DNA from: Telmatospirillum siberiense
GTDB lineage: Bacteria > Pseudomonadota > Alphaproteobacteria > Rhodospirillales > Magnetospirillaceae
Length of the DNA stretch: 64,000 bases
NCBI RefSeq assembly: GCF_002845745.1
Contig: NZ_PIUM01000005.1
Location: 186,001-250,000 of the forward strand
Reading direction: 5' to 3'
The translations under genes were made by a program, and so were the position numbers. Under the pieces are notes generated by a model. The model worked only from the letters and a program-made list of their open reading frames with translations. It did not search any database and was not told the DNA's origin. This document shows, piece by piece, positions 41,424 to 50,203 of this stretch (the stretch's first letter is position 1; each line of letters begins with the position of its first letter).

Positions 41424-44291
41424 ATGGACGTTTCACCCAGGGAAATAGGCGCGCCGGATCGGAGCGGAGATGGGACGCTTTCGGATCGTAAGCCGACGGT
41501 CCACCCCACCGACTTGCCGTCGCTGCGCCGCCATATGCTGTTCGCCCTCCGGGTCGGCTTGTTGCCGGCTATCGTCTTGCTGTTCGTCGGGTTGCTGTTC
41601 CAACTTGGCACCTCGGCTCTGCACAATCAGGAAACCACCATGCGCGCGGTGGTGGAGACCGATTTGCAGAGCATCTCGCGGTTGGCGCATATCAACAGTC
41701 GCCTACAGGCGACCAATGCCGAAATCTATCGTTTGATGACGTTGGTGGCTGCCCGGGAGAAGACGCCGGATCTGCGTGAACGGATCGACGACTTCGGAAC
41801 GCGCATCGACAAGATCATCGTCGACCTGCGGGACTATAGCGACAGCGAACCGGCGGCGGCGAAAAAGGTCTCCATCGACGAGTTCATCCGCAATCTCGAG
41901 CTCTACAAGGGGGCGATCTTCTGGGTCGGATCGATGCTGGAGATCGATTTTCCCAGCGCGGTGGCTTTCATCACGCCCTTCAATCAGCATATCGATCGGA
42001 TGTCGGCCCAATTGACGACGATCATCACGGAGTCGACCGAGAAGGCCAACGAGCGAGCGGTCGAAGCCGCCAACGAATTGCACCAGGTGGCCAACTATTA
42101 TGTCATCGGCGCCGGGGCGGTCAGCATTCTGGTGTCGATTTTCACCTGGCGCATGGGCAAGCGACAGGAACGGTTGTTCGTCACGACGGTGCAACTCGAA
42201 CGGATGGTCGATGAACGGACGACCGCGCTGTTCGCCGCCAAGGAGCAGGCCGAGGCGGCGACCCAGGCCAAGTCGCAGTTCCTGGCCGCCATGAGCCATG
42301 AAATCCGTACGCCGATGAACGGCGTGATGACCATGGCCAAGCTTCTCCATCAGACCAATCTGGATCAGGAGCAGATGGGGATGGCCTCCGTCATCCTGGA
42401 ATCGGCCAGCGCCCTGCTCACCATCATCAATGACATTCTCGATTTCTCGAAAATCGAGGCGGGTAAAATGGAGCTGGAGAACAGCCCCTTCTCGCTGGTG
42501 ACCCTGGTTGAGGAGGCGACGGAACTTCTGATGCCGAGAGCCGAGGAGAAGCGCCTCAAGCTGGCGGCGTTCGTCGATCCCTTCGCTCCCGACCATTATC
42601 TGGGCGATCAGGTGCGCTTGCGCCAGATTCTGCTCAATATGATCGGCAATGCGGTCAAATTCACCGAGAACGGGCATGTTCTGGTCGAGGCCAGGGTCGA
42701 ACCGCGGCTAGGCGGACCGCTTCTGTGCTTTACCGTCATCGATTCCGGCATCGGGGTTACCGAGGAACAGCAGAAGCGTCTGTTCCAGCCTTTCGAGCAG
42801 GCCGACAGTTCGACGGCCCGGCGATTCGGCGGAACCGGTCTCGGCCTCTCCATATGCCGCCGGTTGGTCGAATTGATGGGGGGCGAGATCGGCATGCGTC
42901 CGACCCCTGGCCGGGGTTCGACCTTCTGGGTGAAGATTCCTTGTCAACTGGCCGAGCAGGGCGCCGCCGCGCCCGAGCGGCCGCTTGCCGGTCTCAGGGC
43001 GCTGGTTGCCGTGGACGATGAGGATGTGGCGGGCATCTGGCGGAGTTATCTTGAATTTCATGGAGCGCGCACCTCCATCGCCTTGTCGGCTGCGGATCTG
43101 CTGGCCGAATGCAGGAGGTCCGCCGAGGCTGGGCAGGCCTATGATCTCGTCCTGATCGATAGCGACTTTGGCGGAGGAGGCTGTCTCGATTTGGGCAGTC
43201 AGTTGTTGCATGACCAGGCGTTCGGCGGTGTTCGGCCGGTTCTGGTGGCTTCCCGGGCGCAGCGTTCGACGCGGCCCGAGGCGGTTCGCCGAGGTTTCGT
43301 CCGGACCGTCACCAAACCCATTCGCCGCGATGGGCTGGCGCACAGTCTCGCCGCGGTTGTCGGACGCCGTTCCGGTCGTCCCGACACGCCCCCATTGGAG
43401 CCTGCCGATGCGGCGCGGTTCGATTGGGTGAAGCCTTCCGGTGACGAGGCCATGGCGGCCGGGGCGCTGATCCTGGTGGCCGAAGACAATCCGACCAATC
43501 AATTGGTCATGCAAAAACTGATGGGACGTCTGGGATATGCCATCGACATGGCCGGAAACGGGTATGAGGCGTTGGAGAAATTGCGCCAGCGTTCTTACGG
43601 ACTGCTGATCGCCGATTGCCATATGCCCGAAATGGATGGCTATGAATTGACGACCCGCATCCGCGCCGAGGAAAGCAAGACGGGGTCCCACTTGCCGATC
43701 GTCGCCTTGACGGGGGATGCCTTGGCGGGGGCGGCTCAATATTGCTTCGATGTCGGCATGGACGATTATCTGAGCAAGCCGGTTTCCGTCGATCTGCTTG
43801 ATGCCACAGTGCAACGTTGGCTTCCGGCGGCGGTTGCCCTTCGCCATCGCCGGTCGGCGCCATGCGCGGCGGACACTTCCCTGGCGACGGAGGCTCCTGT
43901 TCCGGCGGCGGTGACTCCCACGGCGGCGGACATTATCGATCTTTCCCAGTTGACCGAGGCGTTCGGCGGATTGACCGAGGATGCCGCCGCCCTGTTGGAG
44001 CAGTTCTACGCGAGCGCGGAAATCGACGTCGCGAAGGTGATTGAGGCATTGACCCAGAACGATACTCAACTCGCCCGGCAGACCGCCCACCATGCGGCGG
44101 GGGGGGCAAAGGGTGTCGGAGCGTTGGAGTTCGCCGCGGTCTGCGCGTCCATCGAGCGCCTTCTCATCGAAGGGGATGGTGGCGGACTCGAGCCGCTGGT
44201 CGGGCAGTTGACGCCGGCGCTCAATCGCGCCCGCCAACGCTTCGCCGCCTTGATGCCGCTCACCGGTCAGGACAACGGAGTAAACGCTTGA
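41424..44291 (+). CDS. Hybrid sensor histidine kinase (HisKA-HATPase-REC-REC-HPt)
   Basis: A 955-residue tripartite kinase of BarA type. Two membrane helices (about 40-66 and 228-248) flank a helical periplasmic sensor of about 160 residues. Then come HisKA with phospho-His in [10 protein letters not shown] (about 292), HATPase ([28 protein letters not shown]), a first receiver (VAVDDEDV; Asp in LVLIDSDFG; Lys in TKPIRR), a second receiver ([12 protein letters not shown]; Asp about 731 in [17 protein letters not shown]), and a C-terminal HPt with His in [14 protein letters not shown] (about 888). It starts six bases after the receptor gene and is probably the signal output of the operon. No response regulator with DNA-binding or GGDEF domain is adjacent. 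Confidence 0.93.
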   Translation: MDVSPREIGAPDRSGDGTLSDRKPTVHPTDLPSLRRHMLFALRVGLLPAIVLLFVGLLFQLGTSALHNQETTMRAVVETDLQSISRLAHINSRLQATNAEIYRLMTLVAAREKTPDLRERIDDFGTRIDKIIVDLRDYSDSEPAAAKKVSIDEFIRNLELYKGAIFWVGSMLEIDFPSAVAFITPFNQHIDRMSAQLTTIITESTEKANERAVEAANELHQVANYYVIGAGAVSILVSIFTWRMGKRQERLFVTTVQLERMVDERTTALFAAKEQAEAATQAKSQFLAAMSHEIRTPMNGVMTMAKLLHQTNLDQEQMGMASVILESASALLTIINDILDFSKIEAGKMELENSPFSLVTLVEEATELLMPRAEEKRLKLAAFVDPFAPDHYLGDQVRLRQILLNMIGNAVKFTENGHVLVEARVEPRLGGPLLCFTVIDSGIGVTEEQQKRLFQPFEQADSSTARRFGGTGLGLSICRRLVELMGGEIGMRPTPGRGSTFWVKIPCQLAEQGAAAPERPLAGLRALVAVDDEDVAGIWRSYLEFHGARTSIALSAADLLAECRRSAEAGQAYDLVLIDSDFGGGGCLDLGSQLLHDQAFGGVRPVLVASRAQRSTRPEAVRRGFVRTVTKPIRRDGLAHSLAAVVGRRSGRPDTPPLEPADAARFDWVKPSGDEAMAAGALILVAEDNPTNQLVMQKLMGRLGYAIDMAGNGYEALEKLRQRSYGLLIADCHMPEMDGYELTTRIRAEESKTGSHLPIVALTGDALAGAAQYCFDVGMDDYLSKPVSVDLLDATVQRWLPAAVALRHRRSAPCAADTSLATEAPVPAAVTPTAADIIDLSQLTEAFGGLTEDAAALLEQFYASAEIDVAKVIEALTQNDTQLARQTAHHAAGGAKGVGALEFAAVCASIERLLIEGDGGGLEPLVGQLTPALNRARQRFAALMPLTGQDNGVNA

Positions 44292-44292
44292 T

Positions 44293-44471
44293 TTAACAGG
44301 CTGCGGGAAAAGTCGGAATTTCTGTCGTCATTCCCGCGAAAGCGGGAATCCATGCTCTATCGGAATCAATATTTGGTGTCCCGATAATGCGCTTACCGCG
44401 ATATGGATCCCCGCTTTCGCGGGGATGACGACAGAAATGATATCACGAAGACTTTTTCCGCAGCCTGTTAA
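44293..44471. repeat. 179-base palindromic element filling a convergent gap
   Basis: The whole gap between the hybrid kinase and fcl is an imperfect inverted repeat. The outer arms TTAACAGGCTGCGG (44293 onward) return inverted at CCGCAGCCTGTTAA (to 44471). Next come GGAAAAAGTC-like stretches and TTTCTGTCGTCAT in both arms. Each arm also contains its own hairpin (44331-44348 and 44407-44426, with CGAAAG or CTTTCG loops). The right end covers the fcl stop codon. It looks like a miniature interspersed element that can also act as a bidirectional terminator. Confidence 0.8.
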
Positions 44472-45430
44472 CGCCTTTCGCGGACGCCGTCGGTTGCCAG
44501 GCTATCCAGATACCAGCGATAGGTCTGGCGCAAACCCTCTTCCAGCGAGATTCGGCTCCGCCAGCCCAGGGCGGCCAGGCGCTCGACGTTGAGCAATTTG
44601 CGCGGAGTGCCGTCCGGCTTGCTTGAATCGAAGACGAACTCGCCGGTAAAGCCGATGGTGGCGGCGATCGCCTCGGCCAATTGGCGGATGGTCACTTCGC
44701 TGCCGGTGCCGACATTGATCGGCACATCGCTTTCATGACGGCGCAACAGAAACACCGCGGCATCGGCGAGATCGTCGACATGCAGGAATTCCCGAAGCGG
44801 CGTGCCGCTTCCCCAGATTTCGACGGAGGGATTTCCCTCTATTTTCGCCTTGTGGATCTTGGCCAGCAGGGCGGGCAGGACATGGCTGGAGAGAAGATCG
44901 AAATTGTCCTCGGGGCCATAGAGATTGGTCGGCATGGCCGAGACGAAACGGCATCCGTATTGCCGGCGATAGGCTTGGCACAGTTTGATGCCGGTGATCT
45001 TGGCGATGGCGTACCACTCGTTGGTCGGTTCCAGCGGACCGGTGAGCAGGGAGTCCTCGTCGATCGGCTGCGGCGCGAGACGCGGATAAATGCAAGACGA
45101 CCCAAGAAACAGGAGCTTGGTCACCCCGTTGCGATAGGCGGCATCGACGATGTTCTGTTCGATGGCCAGATTATCGTACAGGAACTCGGCCGGGCGCGTG
45201 GCATTGGCATGGATGCCGCCGACCGTCGCCGCGGCGAGGACGATCGCGTCGGGGCGTTGAGCGGCCAGCCATTCCTCAACCGCCGACTGACGGCGCAAAT
45301 CAAGCTCCGCGCGCGTGACGGTGAGGATGTCGCAAGGTTCCTGGCCGAGGCGGCGGACCACCGCGGAGCCGACCATGCCACGATGGCCGGCGACCCAGAT
45401 GCGGCGGCCGGCCAGTTCGAACTCAGTCAA
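44468..45430 (-). CDS. fcl: GDP-L-fucose synthase
   Basis: A 320-residue extended SDR enzyme. [14 protein letters not shown] is the NADP-binding motif, [10 protein letters not shown] holds the catalytic Ser/Cys region, and [20 protein letters not shown] is the Tyr-x3-Lys motif. These match GDP-4-keto-6-deoxy-D-mannose epimerase-reductase, which makes GDP-L-fucose with NADPH. The start overlaps the gmd stop by eight bases. With gmd and the divergent manC-manB it completes the pathway from fructose-6-phosphate. Confidence 0.95.
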   Translation of the reverse strand: MTEFELAGRRIWVAGHRGMVGSAVVRRLGQEPCDILTVTRAELDLRRQSAVEEWLAAQRPDAIVLAAATVGGIHANATRPAEFLYDNLAIEQNIVDAAYRNGVTKLLFLGSSCIYPRLAPQPIDEDSLLTGPLEPTNEWYAIAKITGIKLCQAYRRQYGCRFVSAMPTNLYGPEDNFDLLSSHVLPALLAKIHKAKIEGNPSVEIWGSGTPLREFLHVDDLADAAVFLLRRHESDVPINVGTGSEVTIRQLAEAIAATIGFTGEFVFDSSKPDGTPRKLLNVERLAALGWRSRISLEEGLRQTYRWYLDSLATDGVRERR

Positions 45431-46496
45431 GTCCGTGACTCCGTGATGAGGCCTCCGTACCGACGATGGCGAGGTCGGAACGAACCATCTCGGTGACCAA
45501 CTGGCGGAAGCTCACCTTGTGGTGCCAGCCCAGTTTCTGGTGCGCTTTGGTCGGGTCGCCGAGCAGAAGCTCGACTTCGGTGGGACGAAAATAGCGGGGA
45601 TCGATGGCGACCAATACATCGCCAGAGGCGGCATCGACGCCCGTTTCGTCCACGCCTTTACCGCGCCATTCGATCGTCCGCCCGACTTCGGCGAAGGCCA
45701 GTTCGATGAACTCCCTGACGCTGTGGGTCTCTCCGGTGGCCAGCACGTAATCGTCGGGGGTTTCCTGCTGGAGAATGCGCCACATCCCCTCGACGTAATC
45801 GCGGGCATGTCCCCAGTCGCGCTTGGCGTCGATATTGCCGACATAAAGGACGTTCTGCAGGCCCAATTTAATGGCGGCGACGGCACGGGTGATCTTGCGG
45901 GTGACGAAGGTTTCGCCGCGTGTCGGCCCCTCGTGATTGAACAGGATGCCGTTGCTGGCGTGCAGGCCATAGGCCTCGCGATAATTCACGGTGATCCAAT
46001 AGGCGTAGAGCTTGGCCGCGGCATAGGGGCTGCGCGGATAGAAGGGGGTGGTTTCGGACTGCGGCGTTTCGACGACCTTTCCATAAAGTTCGGACGTCGA
46101 CGCCTGATAATAGCGGGCGGTCTTTTCCAGGCCGAGAATGCGGATGGCCTCCAGCAGCCTGAGGGCCCCCATGCCGTCGGCATTGGCGGTGTATTCCGGC
46201 GTTTCGAAGCTGACCTGGACATGGCTCTGCGCGGCCAGGTTGTAGATCTCGGAGGGCTGGGTTTCCTGAACCAGGCGGATCAGGTTGGTCGAATCGGTCA
46301 TGTCGCCGTAATGCATGTGAAAGCGGACATTCCGTTCATGCGGATCCTGGTACAGATGATCCACTCTCGCCGTGTTGAACGACGATGACCGGCGTTTCAA
46401 GCCGTGCACCACATAACCCTTCGCCAACAGGAGTTCGGCGAGGTAGCCGCCGTCCTGGCCCGTTACTCCGGTAATCAACGCTATCTTGTCGGCCAT
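45423..46496 (-). CDS. gmd: GDP-mannose 4,6-dehydratase
   Basis: A 357-residue extended SDR enzyme with [20 protein letters not shown] (cofactor loop), [21 protein letters not shown] (catalytic Thr/Ser-Glu) and [10 protein letters not shown] (Tyr-x3-Lys). These are signature sequences of GMD, which converts GDP-mannose to GDP-4-keto-6-deoxymannose. It is the first gene of a two-gene unit with fcl, divergent across 252 bases from a small unknown gene and manC-manB. Confidence 0.96.
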   Translation of the reverse strand: MADKIALITGVTGQDGGYLAELLLAKGYVVHGLKRRSSSFNTARVDHLYQDPHERNVRFHMHYGDMTDSTNLIRLVQETQPSEIYNLAAQSHVQVSFETPEYTANADGMGALRLLEAIRILGLEKTARYYQASTSELYGKVVETPQSETTPFYPRSPYAAAKLYAYWITVNYREAYGLHASNGILFNHEGPTRGETFVTRKITRAVAAIKLGLQNVLYVGNIDAKRDWGHARDYVEGMWRILQQETPDDYVLATGETHSVREFIELAFAEVGRTIEWRGKGVDETGVDAASGDVLVAIDPRYFRPTEVELLLGDPTKAHQKLGWHHKVSFRQLVTEMVRSDLAIVGTEASSRSHGLD

Positions 46497-46748
46497 TGTT
46501 TACTGTTGACCCCCGAGGCGTTAATGAGGTGTTCGCAGGATGCGTCGTCGGAGGCGAAATGTCGACCCGGCATTTTGTCTTGGTTCCCCGAAACAAATGG
46601 CATCGAAGGTTCTTGAATTTTTTGTGGCGGGCTTGCCCGAAACGAAGCCGGCCCGGGGAAGGTGGGGGGTGAATCGCGGGCAGACTGGTTATTCGGGAGA
46701 CAGTTGTTAATATGGCGACCGTGCATATTTATTTTCGGGGTGTGACGG

Positions 46749-47156
46749 GTGCTTGGTCGAGGTCTTAATCCTGCGCGGTTCGTGGCGTTGCTGGACGAAT
46801 TTCGCCAGAAGGTCTGCCAGGAGCGGATTTCCGCCCGTCTTCAAGAGGTTAAGCAGGATGAGCTGATTGCCCTGGTCAAGCTGCAGGCCGAGGTGAAGGC
46901 TCGGTATCTGGTGGCCGTTCTGGATCTGATCGCCCCCAATATGACCGATCTGGAAAGCGCCGTGGCCGCCGCCCGCCGCTATCGCGAGTTGGCCGAGGAA
47001 ATTCAAAAGGGGGTGCAGACCATCGTCGATGGTGTGGTCGCCCGCGAAATTTCCATGGCGGGGCTCGAATTCGGTCCGGAATTTTCGTCGGATATCGAAC
47101 GCGCCATCCAGGAGTTCATCTTGGCGCATCAGGAAGATGACGATATTGCCCCGTAG
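46749..47156 (+). CDS. Hypothetical small helical protein between gmd and manC
   Basis: A 135-residue acidic, mostly helical protein starting at GTG 46749, with segments FVALLDEFRQKVCQERISAR, KLQAEVKARYLVAVLDLI and AARRYRELAEEIQKGVQTIV. There is one Cys, no signal peptide and no membrane segment. Codon use is normal for the region. I do not recognise the family. It sits between the divergent gmd and the co-directional manC and could be co-expressed with either sugar-nucleotide set. Confidence 0.6.
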   Translation: MLGRGLNPARFVALLDEFRQKVCQERISARLQEVKQDELIALVKLQAEVKARYLVAVLDLIAPNMTDLESAVAAARRYRELAEEIQKGVQTIVDGVVAREISMAGLEFGPEFSSDIERAIQEFILAHQEDDDIAP

Positions 47157-47337
47157 CCTTTGAGGTATAGCTTTTTACAGATGGACACTCCCGGTATTCG
47201 GATGGAACTTTGCTATTCCTATCGGCCAACGGGTTAGAGCGAATCAATAGGCCCCAAGCCCAAGCGGCGCTTCCCGTCCGCCGCAGCGGAGCGCAGGCGT
47301 CAGATTAAACCTTGGGAATTGGAACGATAATTTCGCG

Positions 47338-47357
47338 AAGGGTCCTTGAGGTCCCTT
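47338..47357 (+). terminator. Small hairpin with T-run before manC
   Basis: AAGGGTCC (47338-47345) pairs with GGTCCCTT (47350-47357) around a TTGA loop with one T-T mismatch, followed by TTT. It lies downstream of the unknown gene and 21 bases before manC. It may be that gene's terminator, or a leader attenuator for manC. Confidence 0.45.
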
Positions 47358-47378
47358 TTTCACGGGGGGTTATGATCG

Positions 47379-48812
47379 GTGACGAACAGCTCAAAAATTA
47401 CACCGGTGATTTTGTCCGGCGGGGCTGGAACCCGCCTTTGGCCATTGTCCCGTGAACAATTTCCCAAACAACTGCTTCCCCTGGCGGGCACGCATTCGCT
47501 GATTCAGGAAACGCTGCTGCGGTTTTCCGATTTGTCCCGTTTTGCCGCGCCGATCGTGGTGACCAACGAGGAAACCCGGTTTACCATCGGCGAGCAGATG
47601 CGGTCGGTCGGGATCGATTCGGGGGCGATCGTTCTTGAGCCCGTCGCCCGGAATACGGCTCCGGCCATTACGGCGGCCGCGCTCATGGCGGTGGAGAAGG
47701 ATCCGGCAGCCATCCTGTTGGTCGTACCGTCCGATCACGTGATCGGTGACGTGCCGGCCTTTTTGGCGCAGGTTGCCGCGGCTTTGCCGGCGGCACGCGA
47801 TGACGGGCGCCTGGTCACTTTCTCCATCCTGCCGACCCGCCCGGAAACCGGATATGGCTATATCAAGCGGGGCGAGCCTCTTGACGGTCATCCCGCCGTC
47901 TATTCGGTGAGCGCTTTTGTCGAAAAGCCCGATGAGCAGCGGGCCCACGCTTTTCTGACATCTGGCGATTATTTTTGGAACAGCGGGATGTTCCTCTTCT
48001 CGGCGGCAAGTTTTCTGCGGGAAGTCGAGCAGTATGCCCCCGAGGTTCTGGACGCCGTGCGCACGGCGGTGGCCGGCCGCACCGTCGATCTTGATTTCAT
48101 TCGTCTGGATGCCGCCGCCTTCGCCGCCTCCCCCGGCATTTCCGTTGACTATGCCGTGATGGAAAAGACGGCGCATGTCGCCACGGTGCCCTGCGACATC
48201 GGCTGGACGGATGTCGGAGCCTGGTCCGAGCTTTGGCGAATCGCCGGGAAGGATGCAAACGGCAACAGTCTGCAGGGCGACGTCCTGGTCGAGGAAAGCC
48301 ACAATTGCTATGTGCGGAGCGAGGGGATCCTCACGGCCGCCGTCGGCGTCGAGGATCTGGTGATCGTCGTGACCGACGATGCCGTGCTGGTCACTCCTCG
48401 TGGGCGCGCCCAGGACGTGAAGTTGGTCGTCGAGAGCTTGCGCCGGCAGGGGCGTCCGGAACTGACGACCCATGAACGGGTACACCGGCCCTGGGGGTCT
48501 TACCAGACGATCCAGAAGGGGGACCGTTTTCAGGTCAAGCGTCTCACCATCAAGCCGGGGGGGAAGCTGTCGCTGCAGAAGCACTATCACCGCGCCGAAC
48601 ATTGGGTGGTCGTCAATGGCACCGCCCTGGTGACGCGTGGCGAGGATGAGCTCCTCCTCCATGAAAACGAATCCGTCTATATTCCGTTGGGATCGCTGCA
48701 CCGGCTGGAAAACCCCGGTAGGGTGCCGCTCTGCCTGATCGAGGTGCAATCCGGCGGTTATCTGGGCGAAGATGATATCGTCCGTCTCGACGACACCTAC
48801 GGACGCAAATGA
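47379..48812 (+). CDS. manC: Mannose-1-phosphate guanylyltransferase / mannose-6-phosphate isomerase
   Basis: A 477-residue bifunctional enzyme of the type II PMI family (ManC/AlgA/XanB). The N-terminal nucleotidyltransferase has SGGAGTRLWPLSREQFPKQ and FVEKPDEQ. The C-terminal cupin isomerase has RPWGSYQTI, GGKLSLQKHYHRAEHWVVV and PLGSLHRLENPG. It supplies mannose-6-phosphate from fructose-6-phosphate and then GDP-mannose from mannose-1-phosphate. The start is GTG 47379. It overlaps manB by four bases. Confidence 0.95.
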   Translation: MTNSSKITPVILSGGAGTRLWPLSREQFPKQLLPLAGTHSLIQETLLRFSDLSRFAAPIVVTNEETRFTIGEQMRSVGIDSGAIVLEPVARNTAPAITAAALMAVEKDPAAILLVVPSDHVIGDVPAFLAQVAAALPAARDDGRLVTFSILPTRPETGYGYIKRGEPLDGHPAVYSVSAFVEKPDEQRAHAFLTSGDYFWNSGMFLFSAASFLREVEQYAPEVLDAVRTAVAGRTVDLDFIRLDAAAFAASPGISVDYAVMEKTAHVATVPCDIGWTDVGAWSELWRIAGKDANGNSLQGDVLVEESHNCYVRSEGILTAAVGVEDLVIVVTDDAVLVTPRGRAQDVKLVVESLRRQGRPELTTHERVHRPWGSYQTIQKGDRFQVKRLTIKPGGKLSLQKHYHRAEHWVVVNGTALVTRGEDELLLHENESVYIPLGSLHRLENPGRVPLCLIEVQSGGYLGEDDIVRLDDTYGRK

Positions 48813-50203
48813 GTAAGACCATGTCAGCAGCGCATAGCTTTCATCCGACCATCCTCCGTGAATATGATATCCGTGGCATCGTCGGCGAGACCCTGTTCGC
48901 CGCGGATGCGGAAGCCATCGGCCGGGCTTTCGGCACTTTGGTGGTTCGCAACCAGGGACGAATGGTCTGTGTCGGCTATGATGGGCGGCTCAGCTCGCCC
49001 GAACTCGAAGCCGCGTTGGTCCGGGGACTGGTCTCCACCGGGCTGGAGGTGCGCCGGGTCGGGCGCGGGCCGACACCGATGCTCTATTACGCCGCTCAGA
49101 CCATGGCGGCGGATGGCGGCATCATGGTGACCGGATCGCATAATCCGCCCACGCATAACGGGTTCAAGATGGTCTTCGGCGGAAAGCCGTTCTTTGCCGG
49201 GCAAATTCAGGAACTCGGCCGGCTCAACGGTTCCGGTGATCTGGAGATGCGCTCGGGGGGAACATCCGCCGAGGTTTCCGTGCGGGACGACTATCTCGAA
49301 CGTCTATTGCATGATTACGACGGGATTCGTCCGCTGACGGTTGTCTGGGACGCCGGCAACGGGGCCTCCGGCGAAATGATGGCCGCGCTGGCGGCAAGGC
49401 TGCCGGGCCGGCATGTCCTGCTCAACGAGGTTATCGACGGCCGGTTCCCCGCGCATCATCCCGATCCCACCGAGCCGGAAAATCTCGAGCAATTGATCAA
49501 AGCGGTGGCTGAGGCCAAGGCGGAAGTGGGCATCGCCTTCGACGGCGATGGCGACCGGATCGGTCTCGTCGATGCCAAGGGCCGGATCCTGTGGGGCGAT
49601 CAAATGATGATGCTGCTCGCCGAGGATGTCCTGCGGGAGAGGCCCGGAGCGATGATCCTGGCCGATGTCAAAGCGAGCAAAAGCCTGTTCGATCATATCG
49701 CGGCATTGGGAGGGCGGCCGGAGATGTGCCGTACCGGCCATTCGCTGATCAAGACGCGGATGGCCGAAACGGGCGCGCCGCTGGCCGGTGAGATGTCCGG
49801 GCATATTTTTTTCGCGGATCGCTATTACGGCTATGACGATGCGCTTTACGCGGCGGTCCGTTTTCTCAGCCTGATCGCCCGCTGGACAGGGCAGACATTG
49901 GCCGACCGTTATGATGCGTTGCCGCAGGTGTTCAATACACCCGAGTTGCGCATCGATTGTCCCGACGAGCGCAAGTTCGCCGTGGTCGCCGAGGTCAAGG
50001 AGCGGCTCGTCACAAGTGGCGACGACGTCTGTTGCGTCGATGGCGTCAGGGTCAGTTCGGCCGATGGCTGGTGGCTGTTGCGTGCCTCCAACACCCAGGC
50101 GGTCCTGGTGGCGCGTTGCGAATCGACCACAGAGGCGGGACTGGCTCGGTTGAAACAAATTTTGGCCGGCCAACTGGAACCGTCAGGCCTTGTTTTGGGA
50201 TGA
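48809..50203 (+). CDS. manB: Phosphomannomutase / phosphoglucomutase
   Basis: A 464-residue alpha-D-phosphohexomutase (ManB/AlgC type). The phosphorylated Ser lies in VTGSHNPPTHNGFK (about residue 109), the metal loop is FDGDGDRIGLVD, sugar-specificity GEMSGHIFF follows, and the C terminus has the phosphate-binding RASNTQ. It interconverts mannose-6-phosphate and mannose-1-phosphate between the two ManC steps. The last 21 bases overlap the end of the convergent glycosyltransferase gene. Confidence 0.94.
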   Translation: MSKTMSAAHSFHPTILREYDIRGIVGETLFAADAEAIGRAFGTLVVRNQGRMVCVGYDGRLSSPELEAALVRGLVSTGLEVRRVGRGPTPMLYYAAQTMAADGGIMVTGSHNPPTHNGFKMVFGGKPFFAGQIQELGRLNGSGDLEMRSGGTSAEVSVRDDYLERLLHDYDGIRPLTVVWDAGNGASGEMMAALAARLPGRHVLLNEVIDGRFPAHHPDPTEPENLEQLIKAVAEAKAEVGIAFDGDGDRIGLVDAKGRILWGDQMMMLLAEDVLRERPGAMILADVKASKSLFDHIAALGGRPEMCRTGHSLIKTRMAETGAPLAGEMSGHIFFADRYYGYDDALYAAVRFLSLIARWTGQTLADRYDALPQVFNTPELRIDCPDERKFAVVAEVKERLVTSGDDVCCVDGVRVSSADGWWLLRASNTQAVLVARCESTTEAGLARLKQILAGQLEPSGLVLG

